Under the pieces are notes generated by a model. That model was not told the origin of the DNA and did no database searches. It saw nothing but the letters and a program-made list of their open reading frames with translations. Positions 17,314 through 25,483 of a stretch of 64,000 nucleotides of DNA are shown here, piece after piece. The number at the start of each line of letters is the position of its first letter. Position 1 is the first letter of the stretch. The DNA is from Geodermatophilus aquaeductus (lineage in GTDB: Bacteria > Actinomycetota > Actinomycetes > Mycobacteriales > Geodermatophilaceae): positions 1 through 64,000 of the forward strand of contig NZ_FXTJ01000003.1 of assembly GCF_900182545.1 (NCBI RefSeq), given 5' to 3'. The translations under genes and the position numbers were made by a program.

Positions 17314-17360
17314 GCCCTCCCGTCCTGAGCCCTGCCGTCCTGAGCCCTGCCTCCCTGACC
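17301..17360. repeat. 15-bp tandem repeat over transporter stop codon
   Basis: The unit CCTCCCGTCCTGAGC occurs twice exactly (17301-17315, 17316-17330), once with a single change (17331-17345) and once degenerate (17346-17360). The first unit supplies the TGA of the EamA gene. The number of copies may vary between strains; no function is evident. Confidence 0.8.
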
Positions 17361-17457
17361 GCTGCCCCGTCCGGGTGACCGCCGACCGGGCACGGGTGGG
17401 ATCGGGGTCGTCGCTGCCGACAACTCCGGGGTGACCGCCCGTCCCCAGGAGGCACCG

Positions 17458-19779
17458 GTGCAGCCCGGAGCCGACCCCGTCCTCGAGCAGGCCCTGCGCG
17501 GCGTGCGCAGCGCCTTCCAGCCCATCGTCGAGATCGACACCGGACGGGTGGTGGCCTACGAGGCGCTCGCCCGTGGCCCGGTCGGCCCGCTGGAGCGGCC
17601 CGACGCGCTGTTCGCCGCCGCCCGCGCCGCCAGCCGCCTCGCCGAGCTCGACGAGGCCTGCCGCGCCGCCGCCTTCCGCGGTGCTTCCGACGCCGGCCTC
17701 GTCTCGCCGCTGACCGTGTTCGTCAACGTCGAGCCCGAGGTGCTCGACACCGCTCCGCTGGCCGATCTCGTCGCCATCGCCGAGGGCGCCCCCGGGGACC
17801 TGCGGGTGGTCATGGAGATCACCGAGCGGGCCATCGCCGCGCGCCCGGCGGAGCTGCTGCGCACCGTCGAGCGGGTCCGCGAGCTCGGCTGGGCCATCGC
17901 CGTGGACGACGTCGGCGCGGAGTCGATGTCGCTGGCCTTCCTGCCGCTGCTGTCCCCCGACGTCGTCAAGCTCGACCTGCGCCTGGTGCAGGAGCGGCCC
18001 GGCCCCGCCATCGCCGAGATCATGAACGCGGTCAACGCCTACGCCGAGCGCAGCGGCGCCGTCGTGCTCGCCGAGGGCATCGAGACCGAGGAGCACCTGG
18101 CCTACGCCCGCGGGCTGGGCGCCACGCTCGGCCAGGGCTGGCTGTTCGGCCGCCCCGGCCCGGGCGCCGACCCGCGCCTGCCCGTCGGCGAGCTCCTGCT
18201 GCCCGGCGCCGGCCGGCCCAGCGGCGCGGTCGGCGCGGTGTCGCCCTTCGCCTGCCTGCCCGACGACGTCCCGCTGCGCCGCGCCCCCAAGGCGCTGCTC
18301 ATCGAGCTGTCCAAGCAGCTGGAGCGGGAGGCGATGCGCCTCGGCGAGACCTGTGTGGTGGCCGCGACGTTCCAGGAGGCCCGCCACTTCACCGTCTCCA
18401 CCACCCAGCGCTACCGCGACCTGGTCGAGCGCACCGGCTTCGTCTGCGCGCTCGGTGAGGACCTGCCGGTGGAGCCGCTGCCGGGCCTGCGCGGCGCGCA
18501 CCTCGACGCCGACGACCCGGTCCGCGGCGAGTGGGACGTCGCCGTCCTCTCCCCGCACTTCAGCGCCGCGCTGCTGGCCCGCGACCTCGGCGACGAGGGC
18601 CCCGACCTCGAGCGCACCTTCGAGTACGCACTGACCTACGAGCGGACGACGGTGTCGCGCGCCGCGCAGTCCCTGCTGTCCCGGGTGGCCCCGCGGACCG
18701 CCCAGGAGACGCCGACCGCCGCCGCACCGCGCCCCGTCGTGTCCGCGAGCCGCCCGGCCACCGGCCTGGCCGTGGGGACGACGACGGCGGAGGTGCTGCT
18801 GCGGCGGGCGCTGGAGGCCACGCCGAGCGGCGTGACGATCGTGGACATGCGGCTGCCCGACCAGCCGATCGTGTACGCCAACGAGGCCTTCCGGGAGCTC
18901 GCCGGCCTGCCCTCGGAGGAGATCCTCGGCCGCAACTGCCGGCTGCTGCAGCACCCCGACACCGACCCCGGCGCCGTCGCGCGGATCCGCGCGGCCGTCG
19001 CGGCCGGGCAGTCCTGCCGCGAGACGGTGCTCAACCTGCGCGGCCCCGACCAGACGCCGTGGTGGAACGAGCTGCACCTCGCGCCGGTGCACGACGCCGA
19101 CGGCACGGTCGTGCAGTACATCGGCGTGCAGGTGGACGTGACCGCGCGGGTCGAGGCCGAGCGGGCGCTGGTCCGCGAGCGCGACCGCACGTCGGCGGCG
19201 CTGGCCCGCATCCAGGAGCTCGCCTACACCGACCCGCTGACAGGGCTGCTCAACCGGCGCCGGCTGGAGGAGCAGGTGGAGGCCGCCATCTGGGAGGCCC
19301 GCGCCCGCGGCGACGCCCTGGGCCTGCTGTTCGTCGACCTCGACGGGTTCAAGGCGGTCAACGACCGGCTCGGGCACGCCGCCGGCGACGAGCTGCTGCA
19401 GGTGGTGGCCCGCCGGCTGCGCGAGCGGGTCCGCCGCCGCGACCTGCTGGCCCGCCTCGGCGGCGACGAGTTCCTGGTGGCGCTGCCCGACCTCCACCCC
19501 GAGACGGCGCTGGCGGAGGCCACGCGGGTCGCCGACGAGCTGACCGCCTCGATCCGCCGCGCGGTGCCGCTGTTCGGCACCGAGGTGCACGTGGGCGCCA
19601 GCATCGGCGTCAGCGTCTGCCCGGAGGACGGCGTCGTGTTCGCCGACCTGCTGCACCGCGCCGACCTGCGCATGTACGACCGCAAGGCGGCCACCCGCGG
19701 CGTCGCCGTCCGGGCGGCCACCGCCCGCGCGGCGGCCGGCTCGGCGCCGGTGCCGCGGCGGGAGCCGGTCCTCCCCTGA
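17458..19779 (+). CDS. EAL-DICT-LOV-GGDEF cyclic di-GMP protein, probable blue-light sensor
   Basis: Cytosolic 773-residue signalling protein. The EAL phosphodiesterase domain (residues ~10-240) keeps EALARG, FVNVEP, MEITER, DDVG and LAEGIET. Next, a DICT-like sensory domain (~265-400, PKALLIELSKQLEREA onward). Then a LOV-type PAS domain (~445-560) has the flavin-cysteine motif GRNCRLLQ (Cys494) and ends YIGVQVDVT. Last, a GGDEF cyclase domain (~580-745) carries an intact GGDEF at 668-672 and an RRRD I-site five residues before it. Both catalytic signatures are present, so it may make and break c-di-GMP. The GTG is chosen because AGGAGG lies 5 nt upstream; an upstream in-frame GTG lacks this. 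Confidence 0.9.
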   Translation: MQPGADPVLEQALRGVRSAFQPIVEIDTGRVVAYEALARGPVGPLERPDALFAAARAASRLAELDEACRAAAFRGASDAGLVSPLTVFVNVEPEVLDTAPLADLVAIAEGAPGDLRVVMEITERAIAARPAELLRTVERVRELGWAIAVDDVGAESMSLAFLPLLSPDVVKLDLRLVQERPGPAIAEIMNAVNAYAERSGAVVLAEGIETEEHLAYARGLGATLGQGWLFGRPGPGADPRLPVGELLLPGAGRPSGAVGAVSPFACLPDDVPLRRAPKALLIELSKQLEREAMRLGETCVVAATFQEARHFTVSTTQRYRDLVERTGFVCALGEDLPVEPLPGLRGAHLDADDPVRGEWDVAVLSPHFSAALLARDLGDEGPDLERTFEYALTYERTTVSRAAQSLLSRVAPRTAQETPTAAAPRPVVSASRPATGLAVGTTTAEVLLRRALEATPSGVTIVDMRLPDQPIVYANEAFRELAGLPSEEILGRNCRLLQHPDTDPGAVARIRAAVAAGQSCRETVLNLRGPDQTPWWNELHLAPVHDADGTVVQYIGVQVDVTARVEAERALVRERDRTSAALARIQELAYTDPLTGLLNRRRLEEQVEAAIWEARARGDALGLLFVDLDGFKAVNDRLGHAAGDELLQVVARRLRERVRRRDLLARLGGDEFLVALPDLHPETALAEATRVADELTASIRRAVPLFGTEVHVGASIGVSVCPEDGVVFADLLHRADLRMYDRKAATRGVAVRAATARAAAGSAPVPRREPVLP

Positions 19780-19810
19780 GCGGGGCGCGGACAGGGAGCG
19801 GCGCCGCGGC

Positions 19811-20395
19811 TCACCGGAAGGGAGCCGCGGCCCGCTCCACCTGCGCGCGGTAAGCCGCGCGGTCGTCCTCGCCGTCGCGGGTGAGGTTGTCGTTGTCCCG
19901 CCGCAGGCCGGCGACGCCGTCGAGGCCCTCGCGCAGCACGTCGGCGTGCCCGGCGTGCCGGGCCACCTCGGCCAGGACGTGCACCAGCAGCGTGTGCAGG
20001 GTGGGGTGCCGCCGCTCCTCCGGCCACCACGCCACCTCGCCGACGGCGTCCAGCGGCAGCGCCGCGACCGTCGCCTCGGCGTGCGCGACGACCCGCTCGT
20101 AGAGCCCCAGGACGTCCTCGCGGGACTCGTCGGCGCGGACCCACAGGTCGTCGTCGTCGCCCGCGTCGGGGTCGTCCCACAGCATCGGCTCGGGGAACGG
20201 CCGGCCGAGGCAGTTGCCGAGGTAGCCGGCCTCGACGCAGGCCAGGTGCTTGACCAGGCCGAGCAGGTTGGTGCCCGTGGGTGTCAGCGGGCGGCGGGCG
20301 TCGTACTCCGGCAGGCCCTCGAGCTTCCACAGCAGCGCCTCGCGGGCGGTGGTGAGGTAGCGCAGCAGCACGGCCTTCGCGGCGTCGTCGTCCAC
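19811..20395 (-). CDS. DinB/DUF664-family protein
   Basis: About 194 residues with the four-helix DinB fold: an N-terminal helix with LLRYLTTAREALLWKLEGL, a first metal-ligand His in VKHLACVEAGYLGN, and a pair of His in HVLAEVARHAGHADVLREGL. Members bind a divalent metal and some are thiol (mycothiol/bacillithiol) transferases; the activity here is unproven. The start is uncertain: GTG codons at 20395, 20404 and 20416 are all in frame, and the first of these has an AGGG 8 nt upstream. It follows the rRNA methyltransferase in the same direction with a gap of about 28 nt, so it probably shares its transcript. Confidence 0.75.
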   Translation of the reverse strand: MDDDAAKAVLLRYLTTAREALLWKLEGLPEYDARRPLTPTGTNLLGLVKHLACVEAGYLGNCLGRPFPEPMLWDDPDAGDDDDLWVRADESREDVLGLYERVVAHAEATVAALPLDAVGEVAWWPEERRHPTLHTLLVHVLAEVARHAGHADVLREGLDGVAGLRRDNDNLTRDGEDDRAAYRAQVERAAAPFR

Positions 20396-20423
20396 GCCGG
20401 CCACCCTGCCAGCCACCTGCCGC

Positions 20424-21215
20424 TCAGCCCTGGGCGAGCTGGGTGGCGTAGAGGCAGATCGCCGCGGCCGCGGCCAGGTTGAGGCTCTCCGCGCGGCCGC
20501 GCATCGGGATCCGCACGCGGGCGTCGGCGGCGCCGGCCAGCTCCGGCGGGACGCCGCGCGCCTCGTTGCCGAACAGCCACAGCACCGGCCCGGCCAGCGC
20601 GGACCCCAGCGCGTCGAGCGCGGTCTCGCCGCCGCCGTCGGCGGCCAGCACGGTCACCCCGCGGGCCTGCAGCTCCCCGACCAGCGGGCCCAGCGGCGCC
20701 CCGCGGACGACGTCGACGTGGAACAGGCTGCCGGCGCTGGCCCGCACGGCCTTGCCGCCGTAGGGGTCGGCCGACCCGGCGCCGAAGACGACCGCGCCCG
20801 CGCCGCACGCGTCGGCGGTGCGCAGCACGGTGCCGGCGTTGCCGGGGTCGGCCAGGCCGGCCAGCCCGACGGCGAGCCGCGGCGGCTCGGCGGTCAGCCG
20901 GGCGGCGGGCAGGTCGCGCAGCGCGCAGACGGCGACCAGGCCCTGCGGCGTGACCGTCTCCGACAGCGAGGCGGCGGCCTTCTCGGTGACCAGCCGGAGG
21001 GGGACGGGAGTGTTGACCAGCAGGTCGGAGTGCGCCGCGGCGGCGGCCTCGGTGGCGAAGACCTCGCGGACGTCGTCGGGCGCGGTGGCCAGTGCCTCCG
21101 ACACCGCCTGGCGGCCCTCGGCGAGGAAGGCGCCCGCCGCGTCGCGGCCGGCGCGGCGGGTCAGCTTGCGGGCGGCGGCCACCCGCCCCGAGCGCTCGGT
21201 CAGCAGCTCGCTCAC
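20424..21215 (-). CDS. TrmH/SpoU-family RNA 2'-O-methyltransferase
   Basis: SAM-dependent knotted methyltransferase of 263 residues. An N-terminal substrate-binding domain (residues ~1-95, FLAEGRQAVSEAL) precedes the SPOUT core with motif 1 GLADPGNAGTVLRTADACGA, motif 2 LFGNEARGVPPEL and motif 3 IPMRGRAESLNLAAAAAICL, all well conserved. It probably modifies rRNA (RlmB/TsnR relatives); tRNA cannot be excluded. The position directly downstream of infC-rpmI-rplT is common in actinobacteria and fits a translation role. A strong hairpin separates it from rplT, so it may be read from leftover or separate transcription. Confidence 0.88.
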   Translation of the reverse strand: MSELLTERSGRVAAARKLTRRAGRDAAGAFLAEGRQAVSEALATAPDDVREVFATEAAAAAHSDLLVNTPVPLRLVTEKAAASLSETVTPQGLVAVCALRDLPAARLTAEPPRLAVGLAGLADPGNAGTVLRTADACGAGAVVFGAGSADPYGGKAVRASAGSLFHVDVVRGAPLGPLVGELQARGVTVLAADGGGETALDALGSALAGPVLWLFGNEARGVPPELAGAADARVRIPMRGRAESLNLAAAAAICLYATQLAQG

Positions 21216-21310
21216 GCCGTTCCTCCCGTCGAGACCTGCGACGTCGTGGTCATCGGGCGCTCACGACCACGAGTGCGCAGGACTCGGGCCGGGGCGGACC
21301 CCACACACGC

Positions 21311-21357
21311 CGACGCCGCCGGTGCCGGCCCTGGTGGGCCGGACACCGGCGGCGTCG
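21311..21357 (-). terminator. Terminator after rplT
   Basis: The outer 14-bp stem CGACGCCGCCGGTG (21311-21324) pairs with 21344-21357, and a second stem CCGGCCC-TGGT-GGGCCGG stacks inside with one bulged A. It begins 13 nt after the rplT stop. It is very stable, lacks a U tract, and is expected to end the infC operon transcript. Confidence 0.75.
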
Positions 21358-21369
21358 GGAGCGGGTGGC

Positions 21370-21756
21370 TCAGGCGGCCTGCTCGCCGCCGGCCGGGGCC
21401 GCGGCGACGGCGGCCCGGGCGGTCTCCACCAGCGCGGCGAAGGCGGCGGGCTCGTTGACCGCCAGCTCGGCCAGCACGCGGCGGTCGAGCTCGATGCCGG
21501 CCAGCTTGAGGCCCTGCATGAACCGGTTGTAGGTCATGTCGTTCTGGCGCGCCGCGGCGTTGATGCGGGTGATCCACAGCTTGCGGAAGTCACCCTTGCG
21601 CACCTTGCGGTCGCGGTAGTTGTAGGTGGCCGAGTGGAGGATCTGCTCCTTGGCCTTGCGGTACAGGCGCGAACGCTGACCGCGGTACCCGCTGGCGGCC
21701 TCGAGGGTCGTCCGGCGCTTCTTCTGGGCGTTGACCGCCCGCTTCACGCGTGCCAC
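21370..21756 (-). CDS. rplT: 50S ribosomal protein L20
   Basis: Early-assembly 23S rRNA-binding protein, 128 residues. The start [15 protein letters not shown] and the segments [18 protein letters not shown] and [13 protein letters not shown] are canonical. A GTG start is used. The acidic/Ala-rich C-terminal tail ([11 protein letters not shown]) is a little longer than in E. coli. Third gene of infC-rpmI-rplT; L20 is a known autoregulator of this operon in other phyla. Confidence 0.97.
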   Translation of the reverse strand: MARVKRAVNAQKKRRTTLEAASGYRGQRSRLYRKAKEQILHSATYNYRDRKVRKGDFRKLWITRINAAARQNDMTYNRFMQGLKLAGIELDRRVLAELAVNEPAAFAALVETARAAVAAAPAGGEQAA

Positions 21757-21790
21757 GTGAGAACTCCTTGCTCGTTCGGGAGGCGGGGGC

Positions 21791-21985
21791 TCAGATGCCC
21801 AGCAGCTTCTTGAGGGTCTTGGTGTCGCCCGGGGACATGACCTGGTCCTTCTCCAGCCGGCGCTTCTGCCGCGAGCTCTTGTGCTCGAACTTGTGCTGGT
21901 TGCCGGCCTGCTCGCGCATGAGCTTGCCGGTGCCCGTCACGCGCACCCGCTTCGCGGTGCCCTTGTGGGTCTTCTGCTTCGGCAT
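21791..21985 (-). CDS. rpmI: 50S ribosomal protein L35
   Basis: Small basic ribosomal protein, 64 residues, with the typical [20 protein letters not shown] start and the [10 protein letters not shown] region. The frame stays open upstream, but the ATG at MPKQKT is the family start. It lies between infC and rplT with 35- and 110-nt gaps. Confidence 0.97.
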   Translation of the reverse strand: MPKQKTHKGTAKRVRVTGTGKLMREQAGNQHKFEHKSSRQKRRLEKDQVMSPGDTKTLKKLLGI

Positions 21986-22095
21986 GTCCTCGTCGTCCTG
22001 TTCGTCCGTCGCTCGTCCGGCGCGGTGCCGTGCGGCAGCACGGAGCTGCCGCACAGCACCGTCGGTCTGTGGTGGTGCGGTCCTGCGGTGCCCGG

Positions 22096-22677
22096 TCAGG
22101 CGGGAGGGGCGGTGCCCTCCGCGGCCCGGTCGGCCTTCGCCTGACGGCGGGCGCCGTCGGTCGCGGCCTGGTTCCGGTGCGGGGCGATCACCATGACCAT
22201 GTTCCGGCCGTCCTGCTTGGGGTTGGACTCGATGACGCCCAGTTCGGAGACGTCAGCGGCCAGCCGCTGCAGCAGGCGGTAGCCCATCTCGGGCCGCGAC
22301 TGCTCGCGACCGCGGAACATGACCGTGATCTTGACCTTGTCGCCGCTCTTGAGGAAGCGCTCGACGTGGCCCTTCTTGGTCTCGTAGTCGTGCGGGTCGA
22401 TCTTGAGGCGCAGCCGCATCTCCTTGATGACGGTGAGCGCCTGGTTCCGCCGGGCCTCGCGGGCCTTCTGGGCGGACTCGTACTTGAACTTCCCGTAGTC
22501 CATCAGCTTGACGACCGGCGGCCGGGCCATGGGCGCGACCTCGACGAGGTCGAGCTCGGAGTCCTGCGCCAGGCGCAGCGCCTCGCCGATCGGCACGATG
22601 CCGACCTGCTCGCCCTCCGGGCCCACCAGGCGGACCTCGGGGACGCGGATACGGTCGTTGATACGGGGCTCGGTGAT
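22096..22677 (-). CDS. infC: Translation initiation factor IF-3, AUC start
   Basis: IF3 binds the 30S subunit and checks start codons. The predicted 193-residue protein begins (I/M)[19 protein letters not shown], the family's N-terminus, followed by the linker with [10 protein letters not shown] and the C-terminal domain with [12 protein letters not shown] and VMFRGRE. No ATG, GTG, TTG or CTG exists between an in-frame TGA and this N-terminus; the only fitting start is ATC, with AGGAGAGG 3-10 nt upstream. Non-AUG starts of the AUU/AUC class are known for infC and let IF3 repress itself. The first conventional codon, GTG at 22626, would delete 17 conserved residues. The C-terminal tail is Ala/Arg-rich. 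Confidence 0.93.
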   Translation of the reverse strand: MTEPRINDRIRVPEVRLVGPEGEQVGIVPIGEALRLAQDSELDLVEVAPMARPPVVKLMDYGKFKYESAQKAREARRNQALTVIKEMRLRLKIDPHDYETKKGHVERFLKSGDKVKITVMFRGREQSRPEMGYRLLQRLAADVSELGVIESNPKQDGRNMVMVIAPHRNQAATDGARRQAKADRAAEGTAPPA

Positions 22678-22960
22678 GGCCTCTCCTCTGCTCTGTCACA
22701 CGGGAGGAGGCCGCGCCCACCCGGGCACCGGAGACGACGAAGGCCCCGTGAGCAGGTGCTCACAGGGCCCGTCTCACCGGTACGGTGCCGGCCCGTCGCC
22801 GGGCCGGACACGTCGTGGGAGCCGGCCGGGGCAGGCCGGGCTCCCGCGAACCGGGGACCTGGGCGCCTCGACGGCGCCAGGTGGGAGCGGGCTCCTCTTG
22901 GTTCAGCGGCCCGGGGTGGGGCCGCTGGAGTGGTTCACGCGCCTCGTGTAGCGGGGAGGC
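22678..22960 (-). promoter_or_regulatory. Structured 5' leader of infC-rpmI-rplT
   Basis: The ~280-nt leader has no credible gene. It holds five consecutive hairpins, in transcript order: 22904-22927 (CAGCGGCC arms), 22857-22882 (interrupted CCTGG-CGCC type), 22817-22845 (GGGAGCC arms), 22788-22807 (CCGGCCC arms) and 22742-22769, where GGCCCTGTGAGC pairs with GCTCACGGGGCC around ACCT. The last is ~65 nt before the infC ribosome site and looks like an attenuator. L20-binding leaders regulate this operon in Firmicutes and proteobacteria; whether this one does so is inference. Confidence 0.6.
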
Positions 22961-22966
22961 ACGCTC

Positions 22967-22995
22967 ATGCTACAGCGTCGGGACGGGATGGAACA
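22967..22995 (-). promoter_or_regulatory. Probable infC operon promoter
   Basis: On the minus strand TAGCAT (22967-22972) is a good -10, with a weak TGTTCC-like -35 17 bp upstream. The expected transcript start is ~280 nt before infC. This is the most A/T-rich point of the gap. The call rests on motif only. Confidence 0.45.
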
Positions 22996-23067
22996 TTCCG
23001 GTCGGCGCGGCCCGCGTGCAGGGACCCGCCGCGAGCGTGCGAGTGGTGGGGGCACGGAGGTCCTTGC

Positions 23068-23568
23068 TCACTCCCACAGGAGCGGGCCCCGCGCCGGCGC
23101 CGGCCGGGCGGCGCGGTCGGCCTCCAGCAGGGCCCGGAGCCCCTCGACGGTGGTGGCCGCCCGCTCGCCGTCGACGGCCTGCAGTGCCGTGATCGAGATC
23201 GCGTCGCCGTTGGCCAGCTCCAGCGTGGCCCACCACGCCTTGCGGTCGAAGCGCACCGCGCGGACGGCCTCCCACGGCAGCGTCCGGCCGCCGACGACGT
23301 TGCGCACCCGGATCCCGGAGGCGTCGCCGTCGACCCGTGAGCGGCCCAGCGCCAGGATGGCCGCCCCGACGAAGACGCCCACCCCGCCGATCGCCACGCG
23401 GTCGGCGGCGTCGAAGGGGTTCAGCGCGTCCGAGGGCTGCGTGCGCAGCGCGACCACGACCATGACGGCGACCACCGCGGCGGCGAGCAGCGCGCAGACT
23501 CCGCGCAGCAGGCGGGGGACGGCGGACACGCGGGCGGGGGCGGCGGACGGCGCGGGCACGTCCCCCAT
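23068..23568 (-). CDS. PH-domain-containing small membrane protein
   Basis: 166 residues. Two hydrophobic helices (LLAAAVVAVMVVVAL and VAIGGVGVFVGAAILAL) are followed by a short bacterial PH-like domain: SGIRVRNVVGGRTLPWEAVRAVRF and WWATLELANGDAISITALQAV. Proteins of this type are common in actinobacteria and their function is mostly unknown. The ATG is supported by the divergent neighbour 35 nt away, leaving little room for another start. It is divergent from the MBL-fold gene and convergent toward no gene, ending near the infC promoter. Confidence 0.75.
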   Translation of the reverse strand: MGDVPAPSAAPARVSAVPRLLRGVCALLAAAVVAVMVVVALRTQPSDALNPFDAADRVAIGGVGVFVGAAILALGRSRVDGDASGIRVRNVVGGRTLPWEAVRAVRFDRKAWWATLELANGDAISITALQAVDGERAATTVEGLRALLEADRAARPAPARGPLLWE

Positions 23569-23602
23569 CGTCCCAGTCCCCCGGCTGGCAGAGTGCCGGG
23601 AC

Positions 23603-24667
23603 GTGGAGGCGACCGCCGTCGAGGTGACCGGGCACGCCCAGCGCAGCGCCTGGCGCGAGCGCTCGGTGCCCGCGGTCGAGCGGGTGCGGCCGGGCCTGTG
23701 GTCGGTGCCGGTGCCGATGGGCGGCCCGCTGCGGTGGGTGAACGCCTACGTCCTCGAGCTGGCCGGTGGCGGGCTGGGGCTGGTCGACACCGGCTGGGAC
23801 GCCGACGACAGCTGGGCGGCGCTGTGCGCGGGCCTGACCGAGCTCGGCGGCGACGTCGCCGACGTCCGCGGCGTGCTGGTCACCCACCTGCACCTGGACC
23901 ACGTCGGGCTCGCGGCACGGGTGCGCGAGGCCTCCGGTGCGTGGGTGGCGATGCACCCGGCGGACGCGGCCGGCATCACGTCCTTCACCGGCCGCACCCC
24001 GGAGGAGATGGTCGAGGAGGAGGTCGCCTTCCTGGTCTCCCTGGGCGCTCCCCCGGAGGACGCGCGCGCCGACGCCGGCACCCCCGAGCAGCGGGCCGGC
24101 CTGCTGCGGGTCGCCCGCCCCGACCGGCTGCTGGAGGACGGCGACCGCGCGGACCTGCCCGGCTGGTCGCTGCGCGCCGTGCACACCCCCGGCCACACCG
24201 AGGGCCACCTGTGCTTCGCCGACGAGGCCACCGGCCTGTTCTTCTCCGGCGACCACGTGCTGCCGCGGATCAGCCCCAACATCTCCACGCACGCCGGCGG
24301 CGCGGCCGACCCGCTGCGCGACTACCTGGGCGCCCTCGGGTCCGTCGCCGGGCAGGTGGCCGACGAGGTGCTGCCCGGGCACGAGTGGCGCTTCCGCGGC
24401 CTGGCCGCGCGGACCGCCGAGCTGCGCGCCCACCACGAGCACCGCCTGGCCGAGCTGCTGGCCGCCGTCCGGGAGCACCCGGGCGGCACGCCGTGGGAGC
24501 TGGCCGCCCACCTGACCTGGTCGCGGCCGTGGTCGCAGTACGAGCGGCGGATGCGGATCTTCGCCGTCACCGAGACCGACGCCCACCTGCGGCTGCTGGC
24601 GACCCGGCGGCTCGTGGTCCGCGACGGGACGGCCGTCCCGCGGTTCGCGGCAGCGACCCTCCGCTGA
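23603..24667 (+). CDS. Metallo-beta-lactamase-fold hydrolase
   Basis: Probable di-zinc hydrolase of 354 residues. The metal motif THLHLDHVG is at residues ~94-102, with further ligands in VHTPGHTEGHL, FSGDHVLP and LPGHEW. An extra C-terminal winged-helix-like region (ELLAAVREHPGGTPWELAAHL to HLRLLATRRLV) is typical of the glyoxalase-II/LACTB2-like subfamily. The substrate is unknown. The GTG follows a CAGAGT -10-like hexamer by 8 nt, so the mRNA may be leaderless. Confidence 0.85.
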   Translation: MEATAVEVTGHAQRSAWRERSVPAVERVRPGLWSVPVPMGGPLRWVNAYVLELAGGGLGLVDTGWDADDSWAALCAGLTELGGDVADVRGVLVTHLHLDHVGLAARVREASGAWVAMHPADAAGITSFTGRTPEEMVEEEVAFLVSLGAPPEDARADAGTPEQRAGLLRVARPDRLLEDGDRADLPGWSLRAVHTPGHTEGHLCFADEATGLFFSGDHVLPRISPNISTHAGGAADPLRDYLGALGSVAGQVADEVLPGHEWRFRGLAARTAELRAHHEHRLAELLAAVREHPGGTPWELAAHLTWSRPWSQYERRMRIFAVTETDAHLRLLATRRLVVRDGTAVPRFAAATLR

Positions 24668-24751
24668 TGGGAGAGCAGGACTAGCGTTGGATCGCCGGAC
24701 CGCGGCATCTCGAGCTCCCGGGAGAGCCGCGGCTGGTCCTGCGAGGTGCCC

Positions 24752-25483
24752 GTGCATCGCGACGCCGCCCGCTCCCTCCCCCTGGCCGACGAGCTGTCGG
24801 TCGTCTTCGCCCGCATGTCGGGCCTCCTGCTGTCCGAGGAGACCGTCGCCACGGCCCTCGGCCTGGTCGGCTCGCTGGTCCACGAGACCGTGCCGGGAGC
24901 GGTGGGTGCCGGCGTCTCGATCGTCGACGCCGCCGGCCGGCGCTCGTCGGGATCGACCGACCCGCGGGTGGAGCGGGCCGACGAGCTGCAGTACGAGCTG
25001 GACGAGGGCCCGTGCCTGGCCGCGGCCGCCGGGCGCACCCTCGTGACCGTCGACGACCTGGGTGCCGACCCGCGCTGGCCGCGCTGGGCGGCGGCGGCCC
25101 GGGACCTGGGGCTGCTGTCGGTGATGAGCGCGCCGCTGGTGGCCGGGGACCGGACGCTGGGCGCGCTGAAGGTCTACGGCGCCGAGGCCGGGGCGTTCAC
25201 CGTCCGCGACGCCCAAGTGCTCAGCCTGTCCGCGGCGCAGGCGGCCCTCCTGGTCGCCCACGTGACGGCCCGGGAGCGGGCGCGCCGCGCCAGCGACGAG
25301 CTGCGGCAGGCGATGGCCGCCCGGGACGTGGTGAGCACCGCCAAGGGCGTGCTCATGGGCCGCCACGGCATCGGCGAGGAGACCGCGCTGGCCATGCTGC
25401 TGTCCCGGTCGGGCGGGGAGGGCGGCACCCTGCGGCAGGCAGCCCGGGCGGTGGTCGACTCCGCCGTCCGGCGGCTCCGGTGA
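24752..25483 (+). CDS. GAF-ANTAR regulator
   Basis: RNA-binding antiterminator-type regulator of 243 residues. A GAF sensor domain spans residues ~20-165 (GAVGAGVSIVDAAG, LDEGPCLAAAAGRTLVTVDD, SAPLVAGDRTLGALKVYG), followed by an ANTAR domain (ELRQAMAARDVVSTAKGVLMGRHGIGEETALAMLL). The GTG has GAGG 5 nt upstream; a GTG two codons earlier is also possible. Its stop overlaps the next gene's start as GTGA, so it is coupled to the PP2C phosphatase. ANTAR proteins usually bind paired hairpins in leader RNAs; the signal bound by this GAF domain is unknown. Confidence 0.88.
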   Translation: MHRDAARSLPLADELSVVFARMSGLLLSEETVATALGLVGSLVHETVPGAVGAGVSIVDAAGRRSSGSTDPRVERADELQYELDEGPCLAAAAGRTLVTVDDLGADPRWPRWAAAARDLGLLSVMSAPLVAGDRTLGALKVYGAEAGAFTVRDAQVLSLSAAQAALLVAHVTARERARRASDELRQAMAARDVVSTAKGVLMGRHGIGEETALAMLLSRSGGEGGTLRQAARAVVDSAVRRLR

